The notes under the pieces are model-generated. The model did not search any database, had not been told where the DNA came from, and saw only the letters and a program-made list of their open reading frames with translations. A stretch of DNA of 64,000 nucleotides from Pedobacter terrae (GTDB lineage: Bacteria > Bacteroidota > Bacteroidia > Sphingobacteriales > Sphingobacteriaceae), in the NCBI RefSeq assembly GCF_900100705.1, contig NZ_FNCH01000020.1, positions 32,079 through 96,078 of the forward strand. The letters are read 5' to 3'. Within the stretch, counting starts at the first letter, position 1, and every line of letters starts with the position of its first letter. Positions 18,007-26,479 of this stretch are shown piece after piece. A program made the position numbers and the translations under genes.

Positions 18007-18621
18007 ATGGCAATCAATCTTCAAAAAGGACAGCGCATCAGTCTGGAAAAAAGCAATGGCAGCAAACTTCAGAATGTTTGTGTAGGTATTAACTGGGGCG
18101 CTATTGAAAAGAAAGGCCTTTTCGGTTTCGGATCATCAAAAGAAGCGGTAGATTTAGACGGAAGCTGTGCATTATACAACGAAAACAAACAGCTTTTAGA
18201 GGTAGTGTACTTTGGTAACCTTAAATCTAAAAACGGTTCGGTAAAACACAGCGGCGATGATTTAACTGGCGATATGGGTGGCGATGATGGTTTAGATAAC
18301 GAGATCATCACACTTGATTTTTCACAGTTGGATGCCAATGTAAATTATGTTGCCTTTGTATTAAACAGCTTTAGAGGTCATGATTTTGGTACGATTCCTT
18401 TTGCTTCCATTCGTATTTATGAAGGCACAACAAAACGTGTAAACGAGGTTTTTGCTAAATTCGACATTGCCAACGGAGCTAATTTTGCAGGTCACGTATC
18501 AATGGTAATGGGTGTTTTTTATAAGAAAAACGGCGAATGGAAATTTAATGCCATTGGCGAACCAACTAAAGATAGAAAATTGGAAGATACCGTTAAAACC
18601 GTGACTCAAAACTATTTATAA
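18007..18621 (+). CDS. TerD-family protein 2
   Basis: 204 aa. Shares the MAINLQKGQR start with the preceding gene but carries an insertion (about 36-46, GLFGFGSSKEA) before VDLDGS. Its calcium segment is GDDLTGDMGGDDG (about 83-95). It is a diverged paralogue by tandem duplication, possibly forming a heteromeric surface complex with TerD 1. The C-terminal tail has no LNKY end, unlike TerD 1. Confidence 0.93.
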   Translation: MAINLQKGQRISLEKSNGSKLQNVCVGINWGAIEKKGLFGFGSSKEAVDLDGSCALYNENKQLLEVVYFGNLKSKNGSVKHSGDDLTGDMGGDDGLDNEIITLDFSQLDANVNYVAFVLNSFRGHDFGTIPFASIRIYEGTTKRVNEVFAKFDIANGANFAGHVSMVMGVFYKKNGEWKFNAIGEPTKDRKLEDTVKTVTQNYL

Positions 18622-18649
18622 GCCGTAAAAGCTGGTCATAAATCAAACT

Positions 18650-19747
18650 ATGGAAACCAACCCAAACGTTACTCAGGACCTTACTCCGGTTAAACTGGAT
18701 AAGGACGGAAATGTTGACCTCGAAAAAATAACAGCCGAGGAAACAACCAAATATAAGGAAATTGGAAAATCGCTAGAACCATCGGATGTAAATTCGATTC
18801 TGAATTATGGAAGCGATGCCCAAAACTCCATGGAGAAATACAGTAATGATTTTTTATCATCTGTACGTACCTACAACAGTGGCGAAGTTGGTGGTTTAAT
18901 TAACGAGCTGCTAACCGAACTAAATTATATCGATGTATCTGAATTGGAACAGAGCGGCTTTAAGAGTTTTATCTCGAGGATTCCATTCTTGAAAAATTTA
19001 GTGGTTGATGTGAAGAAGCTTTTCCAGAAATATGATGTGGTGGTTAATAATATTGATAAAATTACCAACAAAATAAAAGCTGGAAGATTAAACTCAATCA
19101 AAGATAACAGCTCGCTGCAAACCATGTTCGATAGCAACGTTGGGTATATCCACCAGATGGAAGAACTGATTATTGCCGGACAGTTAAAGTATAACGAACT
19201 GAGTATCAAACTGGCCGAAATGGAAGGTCGCCCGGCCGATTACCAGGATTATGAAATTGCCGATTTAAGGGATTTTATTAGTCGATTGGATAAAAGACTG
19301 GCCGATATGAAGATTGTACGTTTTATTATGTTGCAATCTTTAGCACAGATCCGTGTGGTGCAGAACAACAATACTTCCATTGCAGAAAAAGCACAGTCGA
19401 TAGTTTCTACCACCATTCCGGTATGGAAAAACCAATTGACTATTGCGGTTGCTTTACAAAGGCAAAAGGCCAATGTAGAGATGCAGAAGAAAATTTCGGA
19501 TACCACCAATACTATTTTGCAGAAAAACGCAGAGATGCTAAAACAAAACAGTATTGATGTAGCCAAAGAGAATGAAAAAACAGTAGTATCTTTGGAAACC
19601 TTGAAACGAACCACTTCATCGCTGATTGAAACCCTTAACGAAGTGAAACAGATCCATGAAGTAGGTGCACAGAGTAGAAGAGTGTTAGATGGCGAACTTA
19701 AAACTTTGGAAGCAGAGTTAAAAAAGAACGTAACGAGGGTGAATTAA
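18650..19747 (+). CDS. TelA-like toxic anion resistance protein
   Basis: 365 aa, soluble and mostly alpha-helical, matching the TelA/KlaA family: IPFLKNLVVDVKKLFQKYDVVVNNIDKI, LAEMEGRPADYQDYEIADLRDFISRLDKRLADMK, and IPVWKNQLTIAVALQRQKA are the characteristic blocks. Coiled coils are likely at about 110-230 and 270-345. The family travels with TerD in tellurite and stress operons. It is separated by 28 bp from terD2 and by 7 bp from the next gene. Confidence 0.92.
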   Translation: METNPNVTQDLTPVKLDKDGNVDLEKITAEETTKYKEIGKSLEPSDVNSILNYGSDAQNSMEKYSNDFLSSVRTYNSGEVGGLINELLTELNYIDVSELEQSGFKSFISRIPFLKNLVVDVKKLFQKYDVVVNNIDKITNKIKAGRLNSIKDNSSLQTMFDSNVGYIHQMEELIIAGQLKYNELSIKLAEMEGRPADYQDYEIADLRDFISRLDKRLADMKIVRFIMLQSLAQIRVVQNNNTSIAEKAQSIVSTTIPVWKNQLTIAVALQRQKANVEMQKKISDTTNTILQKNAEMLKQNSIDVAKENEKTVVSLETLKRTTSSLIETLNEVKQIHEVGAQSRRVLDGELKTLEAELKKNVTRVN

Positions 19748-19754
19748 TTAAAAT

Positions 19755-20717
19755 ATGGATGAATACCGTTTAAATATTCTCAAAAAATCAAGCGCAGAGA
19801 TCAACCGTTTACAGTTGCTCTCTGTGTTTTTTGATGATGAGGTGATTTACAAAATTTACCTGCGGAGCCAGGTTATTCATCAACTTTTTGCCAATAATGA
19901 AGAACTGGAAATAGAAAAATTAGATCTTTTTCATCTTCAATTTACCGATAGTGTAATCGAACTGCTCAGAAAGATTAAAAAGAGCAATGAGAAAAATGTA
20001 TCCCTTATCTATGATGAAATTGATCTGAATGAAGAATTGATTGATCGAATGGCAGGGTCGCTCGTTGATCAGAAAAGTTTTCAGCAGGATAAGCAAAAAC
20101 AGTCGCTTAAAATTAACTTATCGCTTCGGAAGCTTTTCAGCGTACTGTCTGATCTGAGTTCAGATTTTCCCTTTTCAAAAAACATCAACGTTTTTAGTTC
20201 CAAATATGCTAACGGTTTTTATTATGATCTCACTACGGATCAATTTTCGAAACTGATTGATCTTCAGGATAAACAAGTATACACGAATGTTTATGCCACC
20301 ATTGAGAAAAAATTAATGGGCAAACTTTGTAAGAACGATTTCCGGACCGAGTTTTATATTGGTTTAAAAGCTGGAGAACTGGTGATTGAAGTTTATAAAT
20401 TTTTAGATGAAGATTATTACTACCTGTTCTTTCCAAGCAGAAACCTATTCCTGTTTTGCGATCTCACTATTTTAAAAGACCTGGACATGACAAATAACCT
20501 TTCAGAACGGGAGCGGATTGTACAGGAACTGCAGTATAAAAACGATAAATTAAAAAGTAACGCTGCTGTTTTAAAAACTGCCATTCCGAATGAAGTTGCC
20601 CAATTATTGGAAGATAGTTATGGTAAAATATCGGATATCAATTTCCTGAATCACCTCAATAATTTTGATGTTCAGTCGAATATTTTAAAGACGATGTTGA
20701 AGACGGATCTGTTTTAA
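19755..20717 (+). CDS. Unknown protein closing the Ter module
   Basis: 320 aa, no recognised domain, no signal peptide and no membrane segment. The N-terminal half is helical and Lys/Asp/Glu-rich. A central alpha/beta-looking stretch spans about 145-240 (YIGLKAGELVIEVYKF, YYYLFFPSRNLFLFCDLTIL). The C-terminus is helical with a predicted coiled coil (LSERERIVQELQYKND). It begins 7 bp after telA, so it is surely in the operon. It probably works with TelA or TerD in the cytosol. The start ATG is the first in frame. No function can be named. Confidence 0.8.
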   Translation: MDEYRLNILKKSSAEINRLQLLSVFFDDEVIYKIYLRSQVIHQLFANNEELEIEKLDLFHLQFTDSVIELLRKIKKSNEKNVSLIYDEIDLNEELIDRMAGSLVDQKSFQQDKQKQSLKINLSLRKLFSVLSDLSSDFPFSKNINVFSSKYANGFYYDLTTDQFSKLIDLQDKQVYTNVYATIEKKLMGKLCKNDFRTEFYIGLKAGELVIEVYKFLDEDYYYLFFPSRNLFLFCDLTILKDLDMTNNLSERERIVQELQYKNDKLKSNAAVLKTAIPNEVAQLLEDSYGKISDINFLNHLNNFDVQSNILKTMLKTDLF

Positions 20718-20749
20718 GGTTTTGGTTGATTTCGTTAAACCGACACGAT

Positions 20750-20814
20750 CGTCATGCTGAATTTATTTCAGCATCTTTACCACAATAGACCCTGAAATAA
20801 ATTCAGGGTGACGA
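20750..20814. repeat. Intergenic nested palindrome, family A copy 1
   Basis: Outer arms CGTCA and TGACG enclose two inner hairpins, TGCTGAA/TTCAGCA and CCCTGAA/TTCAGGG. Another full copy is at 30771-30845. It sits between the convergent ter operon and the hydrolase gene, and may act as a bidirectional terminator or mRNA 3' end. Confidence 0.8.
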
Positions 20815-20856
20815 CTTTAGGTTTTAAACTTGAATTTTTCTTGTAACGATGAGATC

Positions 20857-21718
20857 CTATCGTGTCAATACCGCCAATTTATGTTTAAACAAGTCAATGG
20901 TCCTGTTCCAGGCCAGTTTTGCTGCGGCTTCGTTATATCTGGTTGGGGAAGTATTGTTGTTAAATGCATGATTTACGCCATCATAGATGTAAATTTTGTA
21001 ATTAATTTTATTGTCTTTTAAAGCCTGCTCGTAAGCTGGAATTCCGGCATTAATCCTTTCATCTAAACCAGCGTAGTGAAGCATTAAACTCGCTTTAATT
21101 TTAGGCATCGGCAGCATTTGCCTGCGCCCCGTAATAAGCTACTGCGGCTTGCAGTTTAGGATCATTAACCGCTAATTTATTCGCCATTCCACCGCCCCAG
21201 CAAAAGCCAACACAGCCTACTTTGCCGTTGCCATCTTTTCTCTTTCGTAAATAATCAAGTCCCCTTAAATAGTTCTGCAGGTTTTTTTCAGGATCTAATT
21301 TACCAATCAGCTCGCGTGCTTGATCTTCATCAGCTGGCGTTCCTCCAAGCGGTGAAAGGGCATCAACACCCACAGCCAGAAAACCTTCGGCGGCAATACG
21401 TTTGGTTACATCAATAATATGTGGATTTAAGCCTCTGTTTTCATGGATAACCAATATACAGCCCAAATTCTTTTTACCTTTCGGCTTAGCTAAAACTGCT
21501 TTCATTTCACTTTCAACACCTGTGTAGGTGATATTCTCCACTTCGATATCATCACGGTTAAAATCTGCAGCAGCGGCATAATTATTCTCCAGCATAGGCA
21601 GGATAGTCATGGCTAATGCTGTGCTGCCAGCCATAATGGCCAGCTTTTTCATAAAATCTTTTCGGCTTAGCTCACTGTGGGTATACTCATCGTACAGGTT
21701 AATTATTTTCTGGTCCAT
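20857..21718 (-). pseudogene. Dienelactone hydrolase family protein, frameshifted
   Basis: Two overlapping frames together make one complete alpha/beta-hydrolase. The upstream frame (from 21718, MDQKIINLYDEY) carries a signal-like segment (SRKDFMKKLAIMAGSTALA) and the nucleophile Cys in GFCWGGG, ending at a stop near 21107. The downstream frame (to 20857) carries the Asp of LHYAGLDERIN and the His of DGVNHAFNN. The frames change around 21104-21117, and joining them restores a normal length. The change equals a 2-bp loss or a 1-bp gain; loss of one TG from a TGTG pair would explain it. Either a recent pseudogene or a sequencing error. The in-frame TTG at 21745 is a poor alternative start. Confidence 0.85.
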
Positions 21719-21781
21719 CTTATTAATTTTTGAATTGCTATACAAGATAAAAAAGCATGTTGAGATTTAAGACCGCATTGC

Positions 21782-22786
21782 CTAAAAGTTACAATACATG
21801 TCTTCCCATTTTTTGATCAACGCCACACGGTGTTTCGTATATCGGGGGGTTAAAAAAACATTTGACCAATCGTCGTAATTGTCGTAAAAGAATTTTAAAA
21901 AGAAAATATGAAAGGTAATACCCAGATAAGGAATGGCTTTTAATTCATCCGCAGTTAATGGCCTAACTTTTTGGTAGGCATTTAAAAAAGTATCGAAATC
22001 CTTTTCTGCCTGTTCTTTGGAAATTAGGTTATTCAGCTGATGGAAGAAATAGTGGTTAAGGAACGACATTAAGTCGTTAATTAGGTAACCTTTTCCTGCA
22101 AAATCGAAATCAAAAAAGGTTATTTTCCCCTGTTCATCAAAGTGGAAATTTTTAGGAAAGAAATCATAGTGGCAATAGCCATAACTGAATGTTGAAGTAT
22201 CGAATTCCTTAAACTTTTCAACTACTTTTTCTGAAATGCGCTTTAAATATTCATATTCTTCTTTCATTTCTGAAAAATGAACCTCTAGGTCTTTTAAGGG
22301 CTCAAATAAAGTAGTTTCGAAATTGAATACCGGCCTTGGGTTGTTCAGGTTTATTGATGAAGTACTTTGGTGCAATTTAGCCATATCATGTCCCAACTGA
22401 ACGAGGTGCCGGTCCTCGAGGTCTAAAACTACTTTCCCCTCTGCAAAAGAAAATAGGATTCCATTTCTTAAACCCTCAATAGCATTAAACTGTTGAATCT
22501 GTTTTCCTTCGACATCCCTGATTGGATAAGAAACTGAATTTCCATTTGCGCTTAAAATGTTTAGCAATTCCACTTCAGCTTCAATTTCGTTGCGCTTACG
22601 GTGCGCATCGCGGTAAATTTTGAAGATATATTTCCGGCTCAGATTTTCCAGAATATAGGTGTCACTTACATTTCTGATGAGTAACCGGCAGGTCGTAGAC
22701 CGATCTAACTGATAAGTGTCAATTAAATAATCTTTTAAAGCGGCGGCAGATAACGTGGAATATTGTGCGGGGAATAAATGCTGCAT
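21782..22786 (-). CDS. APH-family phosphotransferase (kinase)
   Basis: 334 aa. Protein-kinase-like fold of the aminoglycoside/choline kinase group: N-lobe YIFKIYRDAHRKRNEIEAE, catalytic loop YCHYDFFPKNFHF (HxDxxxxN) at about residues 205-217, and metal-binding FFDFDFAG at about 224-231. The family phosphorylates small molecules such as homoserine, choline or antibiotics; no ligand can be chosen here. It lies 63 bp upstream of the hydrolase gene on the same strand and downstream of the LytTR regulator. Confidence 0.85.
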   Translation of the reverse strand: MQHLFPAQYSTLSAAALKDYLIDTYQLDRSTTCRLLIRNVSDTYILENLSRKYIFKIYRDAHRKRNEIEAEVELLNILSANGNSVSYPIRDVEGKQIQQFNAIEGLRNGILFSFAEGKVVLDLEDRHLVQLGHDMAKLHQSTSSINLNNPRPVFNFETTLFEPLKDLEVHFSEMKEEYEYLKRISEKVVEKFKEFDTSTFSYGYCHYDFFPKNFHFDEQGKITFFDFDFAGKGYLINDLMSFLNHYFFHQLNNLISKEQAEKDFDTFLNAYQKVRPLTADELKAIPYLGITFHIFFLKFFYDNYDDWSNVFLTPRYTKHRVALIKKWEDMYCNF

Positions 22787-22873
22787 GGAAATATAGGTTT
22801 AGGGGCGCTAAATATAAATTTTTTAGCCGGGATCTTATCCTTACTCTTGAAATACGAATGAAATGGGCACTTT

Positions 22874-23599
22874 TTAATCCGCTATATCAAGCAACTGTTT
22901 AATGGTGCCCTTGTAACTTTTACCGATAGGAACCTCCTGACCATTTTTAAGCACAATGGTGTTGCCCTCTAAATAGTCTACATATTTTTTGTTAAGCATA
23001 AAAGATTTATGGATTCGGATGAAATCTGTTGACAACTGGTCTTCAAAACTGGCCAACGTTCTAGGTGTTAGTAGAAAATCACTGTTTTTCCAAACTTTTA
23101 CATAGTTACCGAGACTTTCCAGATATTGTATTTCGTCTATTTTGATCAGAATGTGCTTTTTGTCAACCTTGATGGCGATTTGTCTATTGTTTTTTTGCGC
23201 TGTTTTTTCAATTTCGAAAGATTTAATCGTTTGCTTATTAAGGTTGTGCAATTCAAGTGCACGGTTAACGGCTTTTAAAAAACGGTCGAACCTGAAGGGT
23301 TTTAAAAGATAATCGCAAACGGCCAGGTCAAAACCCGCTAAAGCATATTCTTCGTACGCAGAGGTTATAATCACAAGAGGTTTATGCACTAAAGTCCTTA
23401 AAAAATCCAGACCATTTAGTTTTGGCATCCGGATATCCAGGAAAATGAGATCTACTGGTTGTTTACTTAAAAAATCTGATGCTGCTGTAGCGCGGTAACA
23501 GTTTCCAACGATGTTAATAAAAGGAATATCTTTTGCATATTCAGTAATTATACCATGTGCAAGCGGTTCATCATCTATTATCAAACAACGTAAGCTCAT
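22874..23599 (-). CDS. LytTR-family response regulator
   Basis: 241 aa. Receiver domain with phospho-acceptor Asp55 (LIFLDIRMPK) and Lys in LLKPF, then a LytTR DNA-binding domain (about 135-238: ILIKIDEIQYLESLGNYVKVW, RIHKSFMLNKKYVDYLEGN). Its start overlaps the kinase stop by 4 bp (ATGA). LytTR proteins bind pairs of about 9-10 bp direct repeats spaced two helical turns apart. Exactly such pairs lie at 25365-25396 and 25440-25471, between this operon and the ABC genes, which are the likely targets. Confidence 0.94.
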   Translation of the reverse strand: MSLRCLIIDDEPLAHGIITEYAKDIPFINIVGNCYRATAASDFLSKQPVDLIFLDIRMPKLNGLDFLRTLVHKPLVIITSAYEEYALAGFDLAVCDYLLKPFRFDRFLKAVNRALELHNLNKQTIKSFEIEKTAQKNNRQIAIKVDKKHILIKIDEIQYLESLGNYVKVWKNSDFLLTPRTLASFEDQLSTDFIRIHKSFMLNKKYVDYLEGNTIVLKNGQEVPIGKSYKGTIKQLLDIAD

Positions 23600-25086
23600 G
23601 TTAGCTGGAGTTTAAGTTCTGCTTTAAAGATATGATCAATTGAAGTGATATGCAATGTATAGCGGTTAGGATAAAGTAATTCGAGTCTCTTTCTTAAATT
23701 ACCAATCCCAATCCCCTTATGATCAGTATTTTCGTTAGGATCAAAGGAATTTTCGCAAGAGAAAAAGAGAACGGTTTGGTTAGCGGTTAGCATTAGTTTC
23801 AAAGAAGCTTCGTCTTCAGCAGGTTCAATACCATGTTTAAATGCATTCTCTACAAATACAATCAGCAGAAGAGGAACGATCTCAATCTGATCATCGGTAA
23901 CCTCCTTATTAAATTCAAAATGTAAGTTTTTTTGCAAACGGATTTGTTGCAATTGAATGTAATCATTAATGTAATCAATTTCCTGCGAAAGCTTAACTGA
24001 TTTTTCCTGCCCTTTATAAATGGTATAGCGCATCAGTTCTGATAATTGTAAAATACTGTCGGGCGTTTTAGCTGATTTTTGCAAACTTAAAGCATAAAGG
24101 TTGTTCAACGTATTAAAGAAAAAATGAGGATTAAGTTGTTGTTTTAATAAGTCAAGTTCATGTTGCGATTTTTCCTTCTCTAAAGAAAGGATTTTGTTGT
24201 TCTGTTTGCCCCATTGCAGTGCCAAAACTACCGGTAAACTGATGAGCATAATAGCAAAGGCGCCTAATGCATTTTCAAGTTCGAATGGATTGGTTTCGAA
24301 AATGTTCCGACCGAAAACCGTATTAATGGGTAGTGAAATTAATAATTGAGCCAATAGGGGATACAGCAAGGCAAGGGTTGTAGAAAGTGCTAACAGATAA
24401 ATAAGCAGTCCTTTTTCTTTGAGGATTTTAGATACCAGTAAACGGCTATTGATCAGAAAAAGCAGGTATCCACAGAGGTACATGATTAGAAATTGCAAAA
24501 AGAAGCCTAAAAATGTTCCAACATTAAACCAAAGCGCTTTTAAGCTGAATTCAAAACCTACTAAACGGAAACCATTTCGTTGGTAAATGGGGTTGTCTAA
24601 ACTTGAAACGGCCATTATGGAAATGGTTGCAGCAAGTAGAATAATGGTGATGAGTACTGCATGTTCCAGGCCAATTTTTTTGATCCATTTAATATGCTTC
24701 ACTTTTTTCTGGTAATAATGATTGGCAATTAATATCATTTCGAGGGAAGTTGCTGCCAAAGCTGTTGAAATAAAAACAGTATGGCTAAGCTTCGCAATTT
24801 GCAGGTAAAATGCTAGATCGGTAAAAAGCGGAAGCAGGATAAAGAAGCAAATGCACCAGTAGGCAACGTATCGATTTCGGGTTAAGATGTTTTTTAGTGT
24901 GGCTTTAAGAAAAGAAAAAACAAGTACAGGGAGCAAACAAAAACCCAAAGCCAAAATACAGCTGGCATAGTTAAGCCAAATATTGCTGGTTAAATGGTAA
25001 GTATTAAATATGGCTATCCATAATAACAGGCCAATATTTAGGGAAAAATCCTGGTATTTATAATTAAAGTTCTTGGTATTAAGCAT
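23596..25086 (-). CDS. LytS-type membrane sensor histidine kinase
   Basis: 496 aa. The N-terminal about 290 residues hold seven or eight predicted membrane helices, with no recognisable periplasmic domain. A coiled coil (LSLEKEKSQHELDLLKQQL) leads into the His_kinase domain with His321 in LNPHFFFNTLNNLYALS. A HATPase domain follows with VFVENAFKHGIEP and GIGIGNLRKRL. It is the first gene of the operon with the LytTR regulator. In Bacteroidota such pairs often flank ABC-2 transporter genes, as here. Confidence 0.93.
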   Translation of the reverse strand: MLNTKNFNYKYQDFSLNIGLLLWIAIFNTYHLTSNIWLNYASCILALGFCLLPVLVFSFLKATLKNILTRNRYVAYWCICFFILLPLFTDLAFYLQIAKLSHTVFISTALAATSLEMILIANHYYQKKVKHIKWIKKIGLEHAVLITIILLAATISIMAVSSLDNPIYQRNGFRLVGFEFSLKALWFNVGTFLGFFLQFLIMYLCGYLLFLINSRLLVSKILKEKGLLIYLLALSTTLALLYPLLAQLLISLPINTVFGRNIFETNPFELENALGAFAIMLISLPVVLALQWGKQNNKILSLEKEKSQHELDLLKQQLNPHFFFNTLNNLYALSLQKSAKTPDSILQLSELMRYTIYKGQEKSVKLSQEIDYINDYIQLQQIRLQKNLHFEFNKEVTDDQIEIVPLLLIVFVENAFKHGIEPAEDEASLKLMLTANQTVLFFSCENSFDPNENTDHKGIGIGNLRKRLELLYPNRYTLHITSIDHIFKAELKLQLT

Positions 25087-25196
25087 TTTGTTAACTTATA
25101 ATAGGAGTAAAATTGTCAATCCTGAGGATAATTTATGATATAAAAATCAATATGATTGCCAGATAAAATTTAATTAGGTAATATCCATCAAGAAAT

Positions 25197-25234
25197 CGTC
25201 ATTCCCAACTTGATCCGATGGCTATCGAATGACG
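25197..25234. repeat. Short copy of intergenic repeat family B
   Basis: CGTCATTCCCAACTTGATCC continuing to GGCTATCGAATGACG; matches both ends of the element at 3408-3519 with its middle missing. Confidence 0.65.
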
Positions 25235-25364
25235 ACCGAACTAGTGGATTCTGTTAATGGTAGCTTGTCGAAGGATCTTTGTTAAAAGCGTTAAAAATGT
25301 GTTTTGATGCCTTGTCAAACTAATTTCTAAAGTTATTAAAGTTTAAAGCCATGCTGAAATTTAG

Positions 25365-25396
25365 ATGATGAAAGGCCTGTTTTTCATGATGAAAGG
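25365..25396 (+). promoter_or_regulatory. Candidate LytTR binding site 1 (paired direct repeat)
   Basis: Two exact copies of ATGATGAAAGG start at 25365 and 25386, 21 bp apart (two helical turns). They are separated by CCTGTTTTTC. This spacing is what LytTR-domain regulators recognise. Confidence 0.6.
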
Positions 25397-25439
25397 AATT
25401 CCTGTTCTCGTTTCGTGGAGACACGAACCGTGTCAATGG

Positions 25440-25471
25440 ATGATGAAAGACCTGTTTTTCATGATGAAAGA
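25440..25471 (+). promoter_or_regulatory. Candidate LytTR binding site 2 (paired direct repeat)
   Basis: ATGATGAAAGA repeated at 25440 and 25461, again 21 bp apart with the same CCTGTTTTTC spacer. The whole 33-bp block is almost identical to site 1, 75 bp upstream, and lies 109 bp before the ABC ATPase start. Confidence 0.6.
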
Positions 25472-25579
25472 AAATTACTAGTAAATACTTCCCTTCGTCA
25501 TCAGTTCTGCTTCCTTTGTCACTTAAATTTAATAAACTGGTTTCATCAGTCTAATTTGCGGTCATCTTAATTATTTAAT

Positions 25580-26479
25580 ATGGTACGACTTAAAATACAG
25601 CAACTTACAAAATCTTATCAAAATGGGGTAAAGGCTCTTGATGATGTTACGCTAAATATTGCAAATGGTATGTTTGGCTTGTTGGGCCCTAATGGAGCTG
25701 GTAAATCCTCACTTATGCGTACGCTTGCCACTTTACAACTGCCAGATGCCGGTCTGGTTCATTTTGATGGAAATGATGTGTTGCAGAATCCTCAGGAGAT
25801 GCGTAACAGATTGGGGTATCTGCCACAGGATTTTGGGGTGTATCCTAATATTTCAGCTATAGATTTATTAAATCATCTTGCGATTTTAAAAGGACTTCAA
25901 AATAAGAGTGAACGAAGGGAACAGGTGACTTCATTGCTGCAACAGACTAATTTATTTGAAATCAGGAAGAGAGCTGTCAGTACTTTTTCCGGGGGCATGC
26001 GGCAGCGTTTCGGAATTGCCCAGGCTTTATTGGGTAACCCGCAGTTAATCATTGTTGATGAGCCCACCGCAGGACTTGATCCACAAGAAAGGAATAGGTT
26101 CCACGATCTGTTGAGCGAAATCGGCACCAATAGGGTGGTGATCCTGTCCACGCATATTGTGGAGGATGTGAATGACCTTTGTGCTAAAATGGCAGTGATG
26201 GCTAATGGGAAATTGATTCTACAAGGCAAACCTTCGGAACTAATCGAAAAATTAGATGGAAAAATCTGGCGAAAGGCAATCGGCAAAGTAGATCTGGCTC
26301 AATATTCATCCGTTTTTAATGTCATTTCTACTAAAGTTATTTCGGGTAAGTTGCATGTATTTGTACTGGCAGATCAATTACCCACGGCAGGTTTTGAATC
26401 TGTTTACCCAGGTTTGGAAGAGGTTTACTTTTCTTCATTATCTGATGCAGTCATTTTAAACATGGAGGCAAAGAGATGA
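25580..26479 (+). CDS. ABC transporter ATP-binding protein
   Basis: 299 aa. Walker A GPNGAGKS at 36-43, Q-loop LPQDFG at about 81-86, signature FSGGMRQR at 136-143, Walker B LIIVDEPTAGLD at 156-167, and the H-loop His in LSTHIVED. A C-terminal regulatory extension spans about 215-299. It is the ATPase for the fused permease-peptidase that overlaps its stop by 4 bp. Probably controlled by the divergent LytS/LytTR pair. Confidence 0.95.
   Translation: MVRLKIQQLTKSYQNGVKALDDVTLNIANGMFGLLGPNGAGKSSLMRTLATLQLPDAGLVHFDGNDVLQNPQEMRNRLGYLPQDFGVYPNISAIDLLNHLAILKGLQNKSERREQVTSLLQQTNLFEIRKRAVSTFSGGMRQRFGIAQALLGNPQLIIVDEPTAGLDPQERNRFHDLLSEIGTNRVVILSTHIVEDVNDLCAKMAVMANGKLILQGKPSELIEKLDGKIWRKAIGKVDLAQYSSVFNVISTKVISGKLHVFVLADQLPTAGFESVYPGLEEVYFSSLSDAVILNMEAKR

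Noticed and set aside
25364..25471. Repeated 33-bp blocks considered as CRISPR repeats
   Set aside because: Only two copies and no further spacers; the internal 21-bp period fits regulator sites better.
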